Shown in pieces: positions 35,772 through 45,356 of a stretch of 64,000 bases of DNA (position 1 is its first letter; every line of letters begins with the position of its first letter). This stretch comes from Legionella septentrionalis. GTDB lineage: Bacteria > Pseudomonadota > Gammaproteobacteria > Legionellales > Legionellaceae. The DNA lies in assembly GCF_003989745.1 (NCBI RefSeq), contig NZ_RZGS01000007.1, positions 1-64,000 on the forward strand, given 5' to 3'. The notes below the pieces were generated by a model. The model had not been told where the DNA came from. It made no database searches and saw only the letters and a list, made by a program, of their open reading frames with translations. The position numbers were made by a program, and so were the translations under genes.

Positions 35772-36470
35772 TTACAACTTTTTAGCGACTGTTAATCGCT
35801 CATTAACCAATTGTAATACACAATCAAATACTTGTACAATTGTTAACCTGGTTGTATCTATCTGCACAGCATCAGGTGCTGGCTTTAATGGCGAATGCGT
35901 GCGTGCGGTATCCCTTGCATCACGTTTAGCCAATTCATCTACAACCTGCGCGAGGCTAACATCATTTTGCTTTTCTTTCAACTGTAAATATCGCCTGCGT
36001 GCCCTTTCTTCCGCTGTCGCGTATAAATAAAATTTTAAATCAGCATGCGGAAAAACCACGGTACCCATGTCCCGGCCATCAGTAACCAAACCTGGAGGTT
36101 GTGCGAAAGAACGCTGCCGGGCTAGCAAAGCCTCTCGTATTTCAGGGGCTGCTGCAATTTGAGAAGCGCTTTGACCACATTGTTCGGTTCTGATGTCTCG
36201 ACTCACATCTGCACCATCCAAAACGACACGGCAATCGTTTTTTTCATGCACCTTAAAGCAAAAATCAAGCTCATGCGCCAACTTGACTAAAACAGCAATA
36301 TCCGTTAAATCAATATTTTTTTTCATGGCAGCGTAGGCAAGTACCCGGTAAAGTGCACCGCTGTCTAAAAAGTGCCAACCCAAATGTTTGGCCAGCATCA
36401 AACTGATTGTGCCCTTTCCGGTGCCGCTTGGGCCATCCAGTGTAATAACAGGCACATGGCTCACTGACAT
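35772..36470 (-). CDS. cmk: cytidylate kinase
   Basis: A 232-residue nucleoside monophosphate kinase that phosphorylates CMP and dCMP. The P-loop GPSGTGKG is at 13-20, followed by [38 protein letters not shown] and a lid with [13 protein letters not shown]. The closing helix has [17 protein letters not shown]. It starts ten bases after aroA. The aroA-cmk-rpsA order is typical of Proteobacteria. Confidence 0.95.
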   Translation of the reverse strand: [232 protein letters not shown]

Positions 36471-36479
36471 ATAAATCCC

Positions 36480-37790
36480 CTATATAGTCGTTTCTTCTAT
36501 TTGCATGTTTGTTTTATTGGCAATCGATACGAAAGTTGGGAAAGAAGTAGCTACATTTGCACAATTTAAAATCTTAACCGGGGCATTGGCTATTGCGCCA
36601 GCAATGGCAAATGCCATGGCAATACGATGATCATGGCAGCTGTCGACTTCGCCACCTTGCAAATGACCACCTTTAATAAATATGCCATCCTCCAGAGGTT
36701 GCGCTTCAATTCCTAGCTGTTGCAAACCATTGGCCATTGCAGCAATGCGATCGCTTTCCTTGCACCGCAACTCACGGGCACCGTGCAACAAAGTCTGCCC
36801 TTTTGCACAAGCCGCGGCTATGAAAATAACTGGGAATTCATCAATTGCTATGGGAACCATGGCGGCAGGAATATCAATTCCTTCCAAAGGCGCGTGCCTT
36901 ACATAAAGATCTGCGACCAATTCTTCACCGCATAAACGTTTATTACTGAGGCTGATGTCAGCGCCCATTAATTGTAAGATTTGCATAATACCTGTCCTGG
37001 TCGGGTTAATGCCCACATTGCGGATGAATAATTCAGCCCCAGGAATAAGCGTGGCAGCAACAATGAAAAAAGCAGCCGATGAAATATCTCCAGGCACCAT
37101 GACGTCAGTGCCCTGGCATTCACTGGCTGAATTAATGATGATTGCATTATCTTGTTTTTGAATAGGATAAGAAAAAGCCGTCAGCATACGCTCCGTATGA
37201 TCACGGGTTAACCCAGGTTCTATCACTTGCGTTTCGCCCTGTGCATACATTCCTGCTAATAGTAGGCATGATTTAACTTGCGCACTTGCCTCAGGCATTT
37301 CATAGTTGATACCTTGCAGGGTTTGTCCCCCCTGAATTGAGATGGGCGGGCGACCACTCGTAGTATTGATGACAGCCCCCATTTTAATCAATGGGCGGGC
37401 AATTCGCTCCATCGGGCGTTTTAGTAAACTTTCATCGCCGGTTAATTCGCTGTCAAATGGCTGTGCGGCGAGTATTCCTGCTAAAAGCCGCATCGTCGTC
37501 CCTGAATTTCCGCAATCGATCACGGCTGCCGGTTTGCGCAAGCCATACTTTCCTACACCATGGATCACCACGCGTTGGGATACTGGGCCTTCTATCCTCA
37601 CGCCCATCGCTTGAAACGCGCGGAGCGTTGCCAGGCAATCTCCACTTTCCAGAAAACCACTTATGGTAGTAATGCCTTTGGCAATAGCGCCCAACATGAT
37701 GGCGCGATGGGAAATGGATTTATCCCCCGGAATCGTGATATCACCTTTCAGGGATGAGACCGGATGACTAATAAAATGATACCCATTCAT
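36480..37790 (-). CDS. aroA: 3-phosphoshikimate 1-carboxyvinyltransferase (EPSP synthase)
   Basis: A 436-residue enzyme of the shikimate pathway. The first phosphate-binding motif is PGDKSISHRA (Lys 24, Ser 25, Arg 29), the second DCGNSGTTMRLLAGILA, and the third includes GDISSAAFFIVAA and RCKESDRIAAMANGL. Gly in GNSGTT and the GDKSIS form point to the class II-like branch rather than the enterobacterial NAGTA type. It overlaps serC by four bases. Confidence 0.94.
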   Translation of the reverse strand: MNGYHFISHPVSSLKGDITIPGDKSISHRAIMLGAIAKGITTISGFLESGDCLATLRAFQAMGVRIEGPVSQRVVIHGVGKYGLRKPAAVIDCGNSGTTMRLLAGILAAQPFDSELTGDESLLKRPMERIARPLIKMGAVINTTSGRPPISIQGGQTLQGINYEMPEASAQVKSCLLLAGMYAQGETQVIEPGLTRDHTERMLTAFSYPIQKQDNAIIINSASECQGTDVMVPGDISSAAFFIVAATLIPGAELFIRNVGINPTRTGIMQILQLMGADISLSNKRLCGEELVADLYVRHAPLEGIDIPAAMVPIAIDEFPVIFIAAACAKGQTLLHGARELRCKESDRIAAMANGLQQLGIEAQPLEDGIFIKGGHLQGGEVDSCHDHRIAMAFAIAGAIANAPVKILNCANVATSFPTFVSIANKTNMQIEETTI

Positions 37791-38884
37791 GAATGATATT
37801 CCTCTGCGAAATCTTGCATAAAACCAATCAGCGCCTCCACCCCATCCATCGGCATTGCATTATACAAACTAGCGCGTAAGCCGCCGACCGCCCGATGTCC
37901 CCGCAGTGCAAGCAAACCTTGCTCGGCCGCACGCATAATGAATTTTTCTTCCAATTCCTGTGTGGGCAATGAAAAGCAAACATTCATCAGCGAACGGGCT
38001 TCCTTGGCCACTGGACAATTATAAAATTCAGAGTGATCGATGTAAGTGTATAGTTTTGCAGCTTTTTGGCAATTTTGTTGATAAAGCGTACTAACCCCAC
38101 CTTGCTTTTTAACCCACGCAAACATTTTTGCTGCAATATAACAATTAAACACAGGCGGGGTAGCATATAAGGATTTATACTGTGCATGTGTGCGATAATC
38201 CAACATGGTGGGAATGGACGCATGACTTATTAAATTCAATAAATCATGGCGCACTATCACTACCGTTAATCCTGCAATGGAGATATTTTTCTGCGCCCCT
38301 GCAAAAATTAAGCCAAAATCAGTTACATTAATCGGTTCGCTTAATAAGCAGGAAGTCATATCCGCAATTAGCGGCACCGACACTTGCGGCACTTGCGGAT
38401 AACGCACACCATTGATGGTTTCATTGGGTGTGTAATATATATAGCGGGTATTGGCATCTACCGGGTAATCCACTGCATTCGGCACCGTTTTATATTCCTG
38501 GTCTTTGGAGCTCGCAAGGCAGTAAACATCCGCCAGTTTTTGCGCTTCTTTAAATGCCAATTCAGACCAAATACCGGAAACCAGGTAACCCGCGCGCTCC
38601 CCTTTTGCCAAAAAATTCATAGGAATCATGGCAAATTGGGTACGGGCAGCCCCGCTTAAAAATAAAACATGATAATGTTTCGGTATTGCCAGCAACAAGC
38701 GCAAGTCCGCTTCCGCCTGCTCCAGCAGTGAGATAAATTCAGGTGTCCGGTGTCCAATCTCCAGAATGGACAAACCCAAATCTTGCCAATTTAAAAGCTC
38801 AGCCTGAGCCTCGGCAAGAATGGATTCCGGGAGTGTGGCAGGACCTGCCCCAAAATTATAGGCTCTCGTTTTCATGTCCTTCAT
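37787..38884 (-). CDS. serC: phosphoserine aminotransferase
   Basis: A 365-residue PLP enzyme that makes 3-phosphoserine (and the pyridoxine precursor). It shows [21 protein letters not shown], the PLP lysine Lys 199 in [12 protein letters not shown], and the C-terminal [19 protein letters not shown]. The ATG at 38884, inside the end of gyrA, is supported by GAGG six bases upstream; a second ATG three codons later has poorer spacing. It lies between gyrA and aroA. Confidence 0.94.
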   Translation of the reverse strand: MKDMKTRAYNFGAGPATLPESILAEAQAELLNWQDLGLSILEIGHRTPEFISLLEQAEADLRLLLAIPKHYHVLFLSGAARTQFAMIPMNFLAKGERAGYLVSGIWSELAFKEAQKLADVYCLASSKDQEYKTVPNAVDYPVDANTRYIYYTPNETINGVRYPQVPQVSVPLIADMTSCLLSEPINVTDFGLIFAGAQKNISIAGLTVVIVRHDLLNLISHASIPTMLDYRTHAQYKSLYATPPVFNCYIAAKMFAWVKKQGGVSTLYQQNCQKAAKLYTYIDHSEFYNCPVAKEARSLMNVCFSLPTQELEEKFIMRAAEQGLLALRGHRAVGGLRASLYNAMPMDGVEALIGFMQDFAEEYHS

Positions 38885-41432
38885 CTAGAGCCTCGTCAAT
38901 TTCTTCTATTTCTTCTATGCGCTGCATGCCTACGACGCGCTCACCTGCGGAGAGATTAATTAAGCGAACGCCCTGAGTATTACGACCGATAATAGAAAGC
39001 TCATTCACTTTAAATCGTACCAAAGTACCTTTATCGGTGATTAACATGGCTTCATCATTTTCAGCAACTTGTAAGGCACGCACGACCTTGCCATTTCGCT
39101 CATTCACTTGAATGGAAATAACTCCTTGTCCACCGCGGCCGGTTATCCGATATTCCGCTATTTCGGTACGTTTACCGTAACCGAATTCCGTTGCCGTTAG
39201 AATGGTGCCACCCTCAGGATTTACTACGACCAGGGAAATTAAAGATTGCTCCTCTCCCATGCGGATACCGCGAACGCCGCGTGCTGTTCTCCCCATTGGC
39301 CGTACCAGATTTTCATCAAAACGGATGACCTTACCTGCATCGCTAAACAACATGATTTCTTTATGACCATCGGTAATATCAACGCCTATCAAACGGTCGT
39401 CTTCATCCAAATCAACTGCAATGATTCCATTGGTACGCGGACGGCTAAATGCGTTTAACGGCACTTTTTTCACCGTTCCATTTTTAGTCGCCATGAATAC
39501 ATAATATTCTTCTTTATATTCACGTACTGGCAGAATGGCATTAATGGCTTCATTTTCAGCCAAAGGCAAAATGTTAATAATAGGTTTGCCACGCGAAATA
39601 CGGCTGGCTAAAGGTAGTTCATAAGCTTTTAACCAATACAATTTCCCATGATTGGAAAAACATAATAAGGTGTCATGCGTATTGGCAATGACTAAACGTT
39701 CAACAAAATCTTCTTCTTTCACGTTGGTAGCTGATTTGCCTTTGCCGCCGCGCCGTTGCGCTTGATATGCGGAAAGAGGCTGATATTTGACGTATCCCTG
39801 GTGAGAAAGAGTCACGACTACATCTTCTTCCGTAATCAAATCTTCTATGGTGATATCTTCCTGAGAAGCAATAATTTCCGTACGCCTTGCATCACCAAAT
39901 TGAGCTTTCATTTCGAGTAATTCATCGCGAATGACCTGCATCAAGCGTTCCGGCGAAGAAAGGATTTCCAGCAATTCTCTAATGACTTCTAATAATTCTT
40001 CAAATTCCTTTAGAATTTTGTCTTGTTCAAGAGCAGTCAGGCGATGTAACCTAAGTTCCAAAATAGCTTGTGCTTGTTGTGGTGATAGGTAATATCCCTC
40101 TTGCGTAAGGCCAAAATGCGCCGGTAAATCGTCAGGACGCGAACCAAAGGTTCCTGTTTTTTCAAGCATCGCGGTTACCATGCCAGGCTGCCATGCTCTG
40201 CCCAACAAGGCTTCTTTGGCATCTTGCGGGGTGGGTGATTTTTTAATTAAATCAATCATCTCGTCAATATTCGCTAAAGCAATCCCCAATCCTTCCAATA
40301 AATGCGCCCGGTTGCGTGCTTTCTTTAATTCAAATAATGAACGGCGCGTGACTACTTCACGGCGATGTTTGATAAAATACTCAAGGATTTGTTTAAGATT
40401 AAGCGTCTTAGGTTGTCCATCAACCAGTGCCACCATGTTAATGCCATACACATTCTGCATTTGAGTATGCGCATATAAATTGTTGATCATGACTTCTGCA
40501 ATTTCGCCGCGCTTGAGCTCAATCACTACCCGCATGCCTTGCTTATCAGACTCATCACGCAGACCTGAAATGCCTTCCAATCGTTTTTCCCGTACCAGTT
40601 CGGCAATACGCTCAACCAGCCGTGCCTTATTCACTTGATAAGGCAATTCCGTGATGATGATGGCTTGCCGTCCCGTCTGCGCATCCGTTTCAATTTCGGT
40701 ACGAGCGCGGATTAAGATGCGGCCCCGCCCTGTACGATAAGCTTGCACAATGCCTGCCCGGCCATTGATGATGGCAGCCGTTGGGAAATCCGGCCCTGGG
40801 ACGATTGTCATTAATTCATCGATGTCGGTTTCAGGTCTATCCACCAAGGCCACACACGCATCCAAAATTTCAGTGAGGTTATGGGGGGGGATATTGGTCG
40901 CCATTCCTACCGCAATCCCGGATGAACCATTTACCAATAAATTAGGGATACGGGCCGGCAATACTACCGGCGCAAATTCAGTTTCGTCATAGTTGGGACT
41001 AAAATCAACGGTTTCTTTATCAAGATCAGCCAAAAGAGCATGAGCCAGCTTAGACATCCTGACTTCGGTATATCGCATGGCTGCTGGTGCATCACCATCC
41101 ACCGAGCCGAAGTTACCCTGACCATCCACTAACATGTAGCGCATGGAAAAAGGCTGCGCCATACGCACGATGGTGTCGTAGACTGCTGTGTCGCCATGCG
41201 GGTGGTATTTACCGATCACATCCCCTACTACCCTTGCGGATTTTTTGTAAGGCTTATTCCAATCATTCCCCAATTCGCTCATGGCAAAGAGCACACGCCG
41301 ATGTACCGGCTTTAACCCATCACGCACATCAGGCAGAGCACGCCCAACAATAACACTCATTGCATAATCAAGATAAGATTGCTTTAATTCATCTTCAATA
41401 TTGACCGGTGTGACTTCTTTGGCGGAAACCAT
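38856..41432 (-). CDS. gyrA: DNA gyrase subunit A
   Basis: The 858-residue breakage-reunion subunit of DNA gyrase. The active-site tyrosine is Tyr 121 in AAMRYTEVR. The quinolone-resistance region reads [14 protein letters not shown], with threonine at the E. coli Ser 83 place and aspartate at the 87 place; threonine there is natural in Legionella and Pseudomonas. The C-terminal half has the beta-pinwheel repeats, with the GyrA box QRRGGKGK. The last bases overlap serC. The C-terminal tail is short and acidic. Confidence 0.97.
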   Translation of the reverse strand: MVSAKEVTPVNIEDELKQSYLDYAMSVIVGRALPDVRDGLKPVHRRVLFAMSELGNDWNKPYKKSARVVGDVIGKYHPHGDTAVYDTIVRMAQPFSMRYMLVDGQGNFGSVDGDAPAAMRYTEVRMSKLAHALLADLDKETVDFSPNYDETEFAPVVLPARIPNLLVNGSSGIAVGMATNIPPHNLTEILDACVALVDRPETDIDELMTIVPGPDFPTAAIINGRAGIVQAYRTGRGRILIRARTEIETDAQTGRQAIIITELPYQVNKARLVERIAELVREKRLEGISGLRDESDKQGMRVVIELKRGEIAEVMINNLYAHTQMQNVYGINMVALVDGQPKTLNLKQILEYFIKHRREVVTRRSLFELKKARNRAHLLEGLGIALANIDEMIDLIKKSPTPQDAKEALLGRAWQPGMVTAMLEKTGTFGSRPDDLPAHFGLTQEGYYLSPQQAQAILELRLHRLTALEQDKILKEFEELLEVIRELLEILSSPERLMQVIRDELLEMKAQFGDARRTEIIASQEDITIEDLITEEDVVVTLSHQGYVKYQPLSAYQAQRRGGKGKSATNVKEEDFVERLVIANTHDTLLCFSNHGKLYWLKAYELPLASRISRGKPIINILPLAENEAINAILPVREYKEEYYVFMATKNGTVKKVPLNAFSRPRTNGIIAVDLDEDDRLIGVDITDGHKEIMLFSDAGKVIRFDENLVRPMGRTARGVRGIRMGEEQSLISLVVVNPEGGTILTATEFGYGKRTEIAEYRITGRGGQGVISIQVNERNGKVVRALQVAENDEAMLITDKGTLVRFKVNELSIIGRNTQGVRLINLSAGERVVGMQRIEEIEEIDEALDEGHENESL

Positions 41433-41575
41433 AATTAAGACTTATCCTCATACAATCAATTTAATTGATATAGCGGAATAGAATATCACGATAGTATACG
41501 AGAGGACAGTGAATTGCCTAAAGATGACCCTCACCGGCTACTCCCAAAGTCTTCTTTCTCCTAGTTAACAGTCTT

Positions 41576-41609
41576 CTTAATTATTTCTTAATATTTCTGC
41601 AATATAATA
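41576..41609 (+). promoter_or_regulatory. PmrA-box-like tandem CTTAA with -10 element
   Basis: CTTAA occurs at 41576-41580 and again at 41587-41591, an 11-base period, the second copy continuing as CTTAATATT. TATAAT follows at 41604-41609, about 30 bases before the ATG at 41641. This spacing and sequence fit the PmrA regulator box known upstream of Legionella and Coxiella Dot/Icm substrates. Regulation by PmrA is inferred; no pmrA gene is in the window. Confidence 0.65.
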
Positions 41610-41640
41610 AACAAATGATCAAGATGTCCTTTTTATTGTC

Positions 41641-42810
41641 ATGACAAAGCTATTTATTCCAGTAAATCCTATCGAACAGCATGGCCACACGTGCAAGCCC
41701 ACAGCCATTGCCACAGTGGACAAATATTATGGCGATTTATTCGGCTATACGCCTGTGCCTGTATTTGGGATAAAAAAATACAACCATTCTGTACGAAAGC
41801 TTGCAAAAACTGTGGGCTCAGTACAAGGCGAATTACTGGAAATCAAGCAACTGCAGAAAATTTGTGGCCATTATTTGGGATATGATGCCGAAGTAATTAA
41901 TTTTAAAAATAATATTAATTTATTCAAGCAACGCATCGCTGCAAACTTAAGCAGCGGCAATCTTGTCATTGCGTTTTTTGACGTGAATCGGTACACCAGT
42001 AAACCGGGTCAATTTGGCGGAGAATATGAACATGCAGCGGTGATTAATGGAATTAATCTTGATAAGCAAGAACTTTACTTTATTCACTGGGGAAAACAGC
42101 ACACTTGCAAGATAGAAGAATTTTATGCCTCCACCATGCAATTGCTACCGGAAAGAGAGCCTGAATACTATGTTTCGGTTAAAAAAAACCCGCAGCTAAA
42201 GCAGATAAAATATGAAAAAATTTACACAAATCCCCAAAATGCTTCGGGCCAAATTAAAAAATCCCTGCATCCAGAAGCTGGCAGTGGCTTTCAAGGAAAA
42301 CTTCTGGTTGTGAAAAAACCATCCCTGGTTCAACAGCAAAATCGAAGGCCCAGAGACATTGAAAAAGAATTCAATGAGTTGTTTTTGCAGTTAAATGAGT
42401 ATAAAAATCTTTTAATTCAGGATGGGAACCAACATGGTGCGCAAATCGTAGAGAATTTTACGAAGCAGCTATCTACGGCAGCTGATGATTTTTTTAAAAA
42501 ACGCACTATATCGGTTGTTGAATTCGTGAACCAATGTAAACTAACCGCCCGATCATTTAAAGAAAAGCATAGCGGTTGGTTTGCACTGAATCCAATCCTA
42601 AGAGGCATTCTTGGAATTTTAGCGGCCATCCTTGTTCTTCCTGCCATTGTAATCGAGGTAGGCAGCCAACGTGGATTTACTGGTACCTTCTTCAGTACGC
42701 CCAAGCTTAAGCTCAATGACTTTAAACAAGACCTTGCGCCTAAAGTGGCTGAATTAGCTCAGCCGCAGTTGGCAAACAACTCCCTCAAAGGCTCCTCTAC
42801 CAATGGTTAA
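41641..42810 (+). CDS. papain/C39-like putative cysteine protease with C-terminal membrane segment, effector candidate
   Basis: A 389-residue protein. The N-terminal ~180 residues look like a papain-fold (peptidase C39-like) domain: Gln 13 and Cys 18 in EQHGHTCKPTAIATV, His 131 in GEYEHAAVINGI, and an H-W-G turn at 149-151 where the third catalytic residue is expected. A polar linker and helical region follow, then a hydrophobic segment at 318-340 after SGWFALNP and the end FFSTPKLKLN, a layout that resembles C-terminal modules of several Legionella proteins from memory. A PmrA-box-like element precedes it. Protease activity is inferred. Confidence 0.6.
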   Translation: MTKLFIPVNPIEQHGHTCKPTAIATVDKYYGDLFGYTPVPVFGIKKYNHSVRKLAKTVGSVQGELLEIKQLQKICGHYLGYDAEVINFKNNINLFKQRIAANLSSGNLVIAFFDVNRYTSKPGQFGGEYEHAAVINGINLDKQELYFIHWGKQHTCKIEEFYASTMQLLPEREPEYYVSVKKNPQLKQIKYEKIYTNPQNASGQIKKSLHPEAGSGFQGKLLVVKKPSLVQQQNRRPRDIEKEFNELFLQLNEYKNLLIQDGNQHGAQIVENFTKQLSTAADDFFKKRTISVVEFVNQCKLTARSFKEKHSGWFALNPILRGILGILAAILVLPAIVIEVGSQRGFTGTFFSTPKLKLNDFKQDLAPKVAELAQPQLANNSLKGSSTNG

Positions 42811-42812
42811 AT

Positions 42813-43712
42813 TTATAGTACCTCTTGCCGGACGCCTAAAACTTCATTGCGAGATAGACCTTCGAAATGGCTCAAAGCCTTTTCAATAAATTCTTCTACG
42901 GTTGCTTTAATGTCACTCGCAAATACACCGGTCACACGATTGGCAATAATTACACTGATGGATAAACAATGATGTCCCAGCAAACGTCCCAAACCTAAAA
43001 TTCCAGCCGTTTCCATCTCAAAATTAAGTACTTGATAATTAGAATAAGCAAATGCTGCGAGCTTATCTAAAAAAGCCGGGTAAAATAAGGGAATACGCAG
43101 CCTTCGCCCTTGTGGCCCATAAAATCCGCCGCAGGTCGCTGTAATGCCTACACTTCCCATATTCTTAAAATGGTGTAGCAAAGACGTGTCTGCTTCAACC
43201 AAATAAAAAGGCCCGCTTTCTCCCTCCATATGAAGCTTCAACGCTTTTTCAATTTTGGAATGTTCGCTCAATTCGCCCTGATAATAATTAAGCAACGTAT
43301 CAAAGCCGATGGCAAACCGGCTTAAAATTACATCACCAGGCTTGCAGGTTTCTTGCAAGCCCCCAGTAGTACCCAAGCGGATGATGGTTAATGATTTTGC
43401 TTCCGCGCATGGCATGCGATTTGTTAAATCCACATTGACAAGCGCATCGAGCTCATTCATGACAATGTCGATGTTAGGAATGCCGATTCCTGTAGAAATA
43501 ACACTCAACCGCTGCGGGCCGATGGTGCCCGTATGCGTGACAAATTCTCGATGAGCGCGCTTCACCTCCACGCGGTCAAAATGGCGGCTGATTTCTTCTA
43601 CCCGAGCAGGGTCGCCTACAGTAATGATCAAGTCGCCAATTTCTTCCGGCAACAAATCCAAATGGTAAACAGCGCCGCGCTTGTTTAACGGTAATTCAGC
43701 AGCTTTAATCAT
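42813..43712 (-). CDS. nucleoside phosphorylase (uridine phosphorylase family)
   Basis: A 299-residue PNP/UDP-family enzyme that phosphorolyses nucleosides. It opens with NKRGAVYHLDLLPEEIGD, then VGDPARVEEIS for phosphate binding, STGIGIPNIDIVMNEL, RLGTTGGLQ, and the ribose/metal-like site NFEMETAGILGLGRLLGH. The ATG at 43712 is preferred because AGGGA lies before it; a start at 43856 would add a 48-residue unrelated extension. Uridine versus purine specificity cannot be decided. It is convergent with the C39-like gene, two bases apart. Confidence 0.8.
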   Translation of the reverse strand: MIKAAELPLNKRGAVYHLDLLPEEIGDLIITVGDPARVEEISRHFDRVEVKRAHREFVTHTGTIGPQRLSVISTGIGIPNIDIVMNELDALVNVDLTNRMPCAEAKSLTIIRLGTTGGLQETCKPGDVILSRFAIGFDTLLNYYQGELSEHSKIEKALKLHMEGESGPFYLVEADTSLLHHFKNMGSVGITATCGGFYGPQGRRLRIPLFYPAFLDKLAAFAYSNYQVLNFEMETAGILGLGRLLGHHCLSISVIIANRVTGVFASDIKATVEEFIEKALSHFEGLSRNEVLGVRQEVL

Positions 43713-43994
43713 AAAATCCCTATCTATCCGGCAAGAAATGTAAAGGTTGTAGTTTTTTTGAAACCTTAAATTTGACTGAGGCTTGTCATTTTTATATAGT
43801 TCTGCGCACAAACGCAAGAGACCGTATACGCTATTATAAAAATGTATTCTTGCCAAGGTGATTTCAAAGCATGCATGCTCATGCTGAACGCTCCGAACTT
43901 GCCGTAGAACACATTGAGCCTATAGCACTTGTTAACTACTTTTTGCGTACAGTGGCTACACTTGTTAACAAGCTCTTAACCAACAGGAGTCCAT

Positions 43995-45269
43995 ATGACA
44001 AAAAAAACTGCCCAATTAACGTTACCAGGGCAAGAACCAATCGAGTTGCCCATTTACAGCCCTACATTAGGCAACGATGTGATTGACATTAACACGCTTG
44101 GCTCCCACGGTGTTTTTACTTATGACCAGGGCTTTATGTCCACGGCATCTTGTGAATCAAAAATTACCTACATCGATGGTGACAAGGGTGTTCTTTTATA
44201 CCGTGGTTATCCGATTGAACAATTAGCCGAGAAAAAAGATTTTCTGGATGTTTGTTATTTATTGTTAAATGGTGAGCTTCCTGGCGCTGAAGAAAAAACA
44301 AAATTTAATAATCTGGTGAATAATCACACCATGGTGCATCAGCAAATGTATCAATTTTTAAACGGCTTCCGCCGCGATGCCCACCCCATGGCAATCATGG
44401 TAGGCATGGTTGGCGCTTTGTCTGCTTTTTACCATGAATCAATGGATTTGAATAATCAAAACGATCGCTATATCGCCGCTGTACGTTTAATCGCAAAAGT
44501 TCCTACGATGGCCGCCATGAGTTACAAATACTCAATTGGCCAGCCTTATATGTACCCGCAGAACAAGATGTCTTATGCAGAGAATTTTTTACATATGATG
44601 TTCGGTGTCCCCAGCGAGGAAATTATCCCCAATCCTGTCCTGGTTAAAGCGATGGACACCATTTTCACTTTACATGCTGACCATGAACAAAATGCGTCCA
44701 CGTCTACCGTGCGCTTGGCCGGCTCTACCGGTGCCAACCCATTTGCCTGTATCTCTGCTGGCATTGGGGCATTGTGGGGGCCTGCGCATGGCGGAGCCAA
44801 TGAAGCTTGCCTTAACATGCTAAAGGAAATTGGTGATGTAAAACGCATTAATGAATACATTAAGCGCGCCAAAGACAAAGATGATCCATTCCGCTTGATG
44901 GGCTTTGGACATCGCGTGTACAAGAGTTATGATCCGCGCGCTAAGGTAATGCGTGAAACCTGCCATAAAGTGTTGGAAGCAGTAGACGCGCATAATGAAC
45001 CATTATTCAAGCTGGCTATGGAATTGGAACGCATCGCTCTTGAAGACGATTATTTTATCGAGAAAAAACTCTACCCCAATGTGGATTTTTATTCAGGCAT
45101 TACCTTAAGTGCCATCGGCATCCCCACCAATATGTTCACGGTAATTTTTGCATTAGCCCGTACCGTGGGCTGGATGTCTCATTGGATGGAAATGGCTGCA
45201 AATAAATCTAAAATTGGCAGACCTCGTCAGCTTTATACCGGGCAGAAAAAACGAGACGTGGCTGAATAA
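43995..45269 (+). CDS. gltA: citrate synthase
   Basis: A 424-residue type II (hexameric, Gram-negative) citrate synthase that condenses acetyl-CoA and oxaloacetate. Catalytic regions are visible: [23 protein letters not shown] is abbreviated here as HADHEQN (His), [29 protein letters not shown] and VDFYSGI with its aspartate. An AGGAG lies about nine bases before the ATG. It is monocistronic and followed by a hairpin. It supplies the TCA cycle fed by the dehydrogenase genes at 53-56 kb. Confidence 0.96.
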   Translation: MTKKTAQLTLPGQEPIELPIYSPTLGNDVIDINTLGSHGVFTYDQGFMSTASCESKITYIDGDKGVLLYRGYPIEQLAEKKDFLDVCYLLLNGELPGAEEKTKFNNLVNNHTMVHQQMYQFLNGFRRDAHPMAIMVGMVGALSAFYHESMDLNNQNDRYIAAVRLIAKVPTMAAMSYKYSIGQPYMYPQNKMSYAENFLHMMFGVPSEEIIPNPVLVKAMDTIFTLHADHEQNASTSTVRLAGSTGANPFACISAGIGALWGPAHGGANEACLNMLKEIGDVKRINEYIKRAKDKDDPFRLMGFGHRVYKSYDPRAKVMRETCHKVLEAVDAHNEPLFKLAMELERIALEDDYFIEKKLYPNVDFYSGITLSAIGIPTNMFTVIFALARTVGWMSHWMEMAANKSKIGRPRQLYTGQKKRDVAE

Positions 45270-45282
45270 ATCTAACGTTTAG

Positions 45283-45310
45283 AGAGGCACTCACGAATGT
45301 GAGCGCCTCT
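45283..45310 (+). terminator. hairpin after gltA
   Basis: AGAGGC-a-CTCAC at 45283-45294 pairs with GTGAG-c-GCCTCT at 45299-45310 around GAAT, an 11-bp stem with one mismatch pair. It lies 14 bases after the gltA stop. Only two T follow, so it is a weak intrinsic terminator or a stabilising hairpin; the convergent gene ends at 45357. Confidence 0.6.
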
Positions 45311-45356
45311 TCCATCAACTACAAATTAGCTCCTGCCGAAATGTCTGCTTTTTAAT

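Noticed and set aside
38856-41432. Threonine at the quinolone-resistance position of GyrA (HGDTAVYD)
   Set aside because: Threonine at the Ser 83 place is the wild-type state in Legionella and Pseudomonas, so it is not evidence of a resistance mutation.
43713-43856. 48-residue extension of the nucleoside phosphorylase
   Set aside because: It does not resemble the family and a ribosome site precedes the ATG at 43712.
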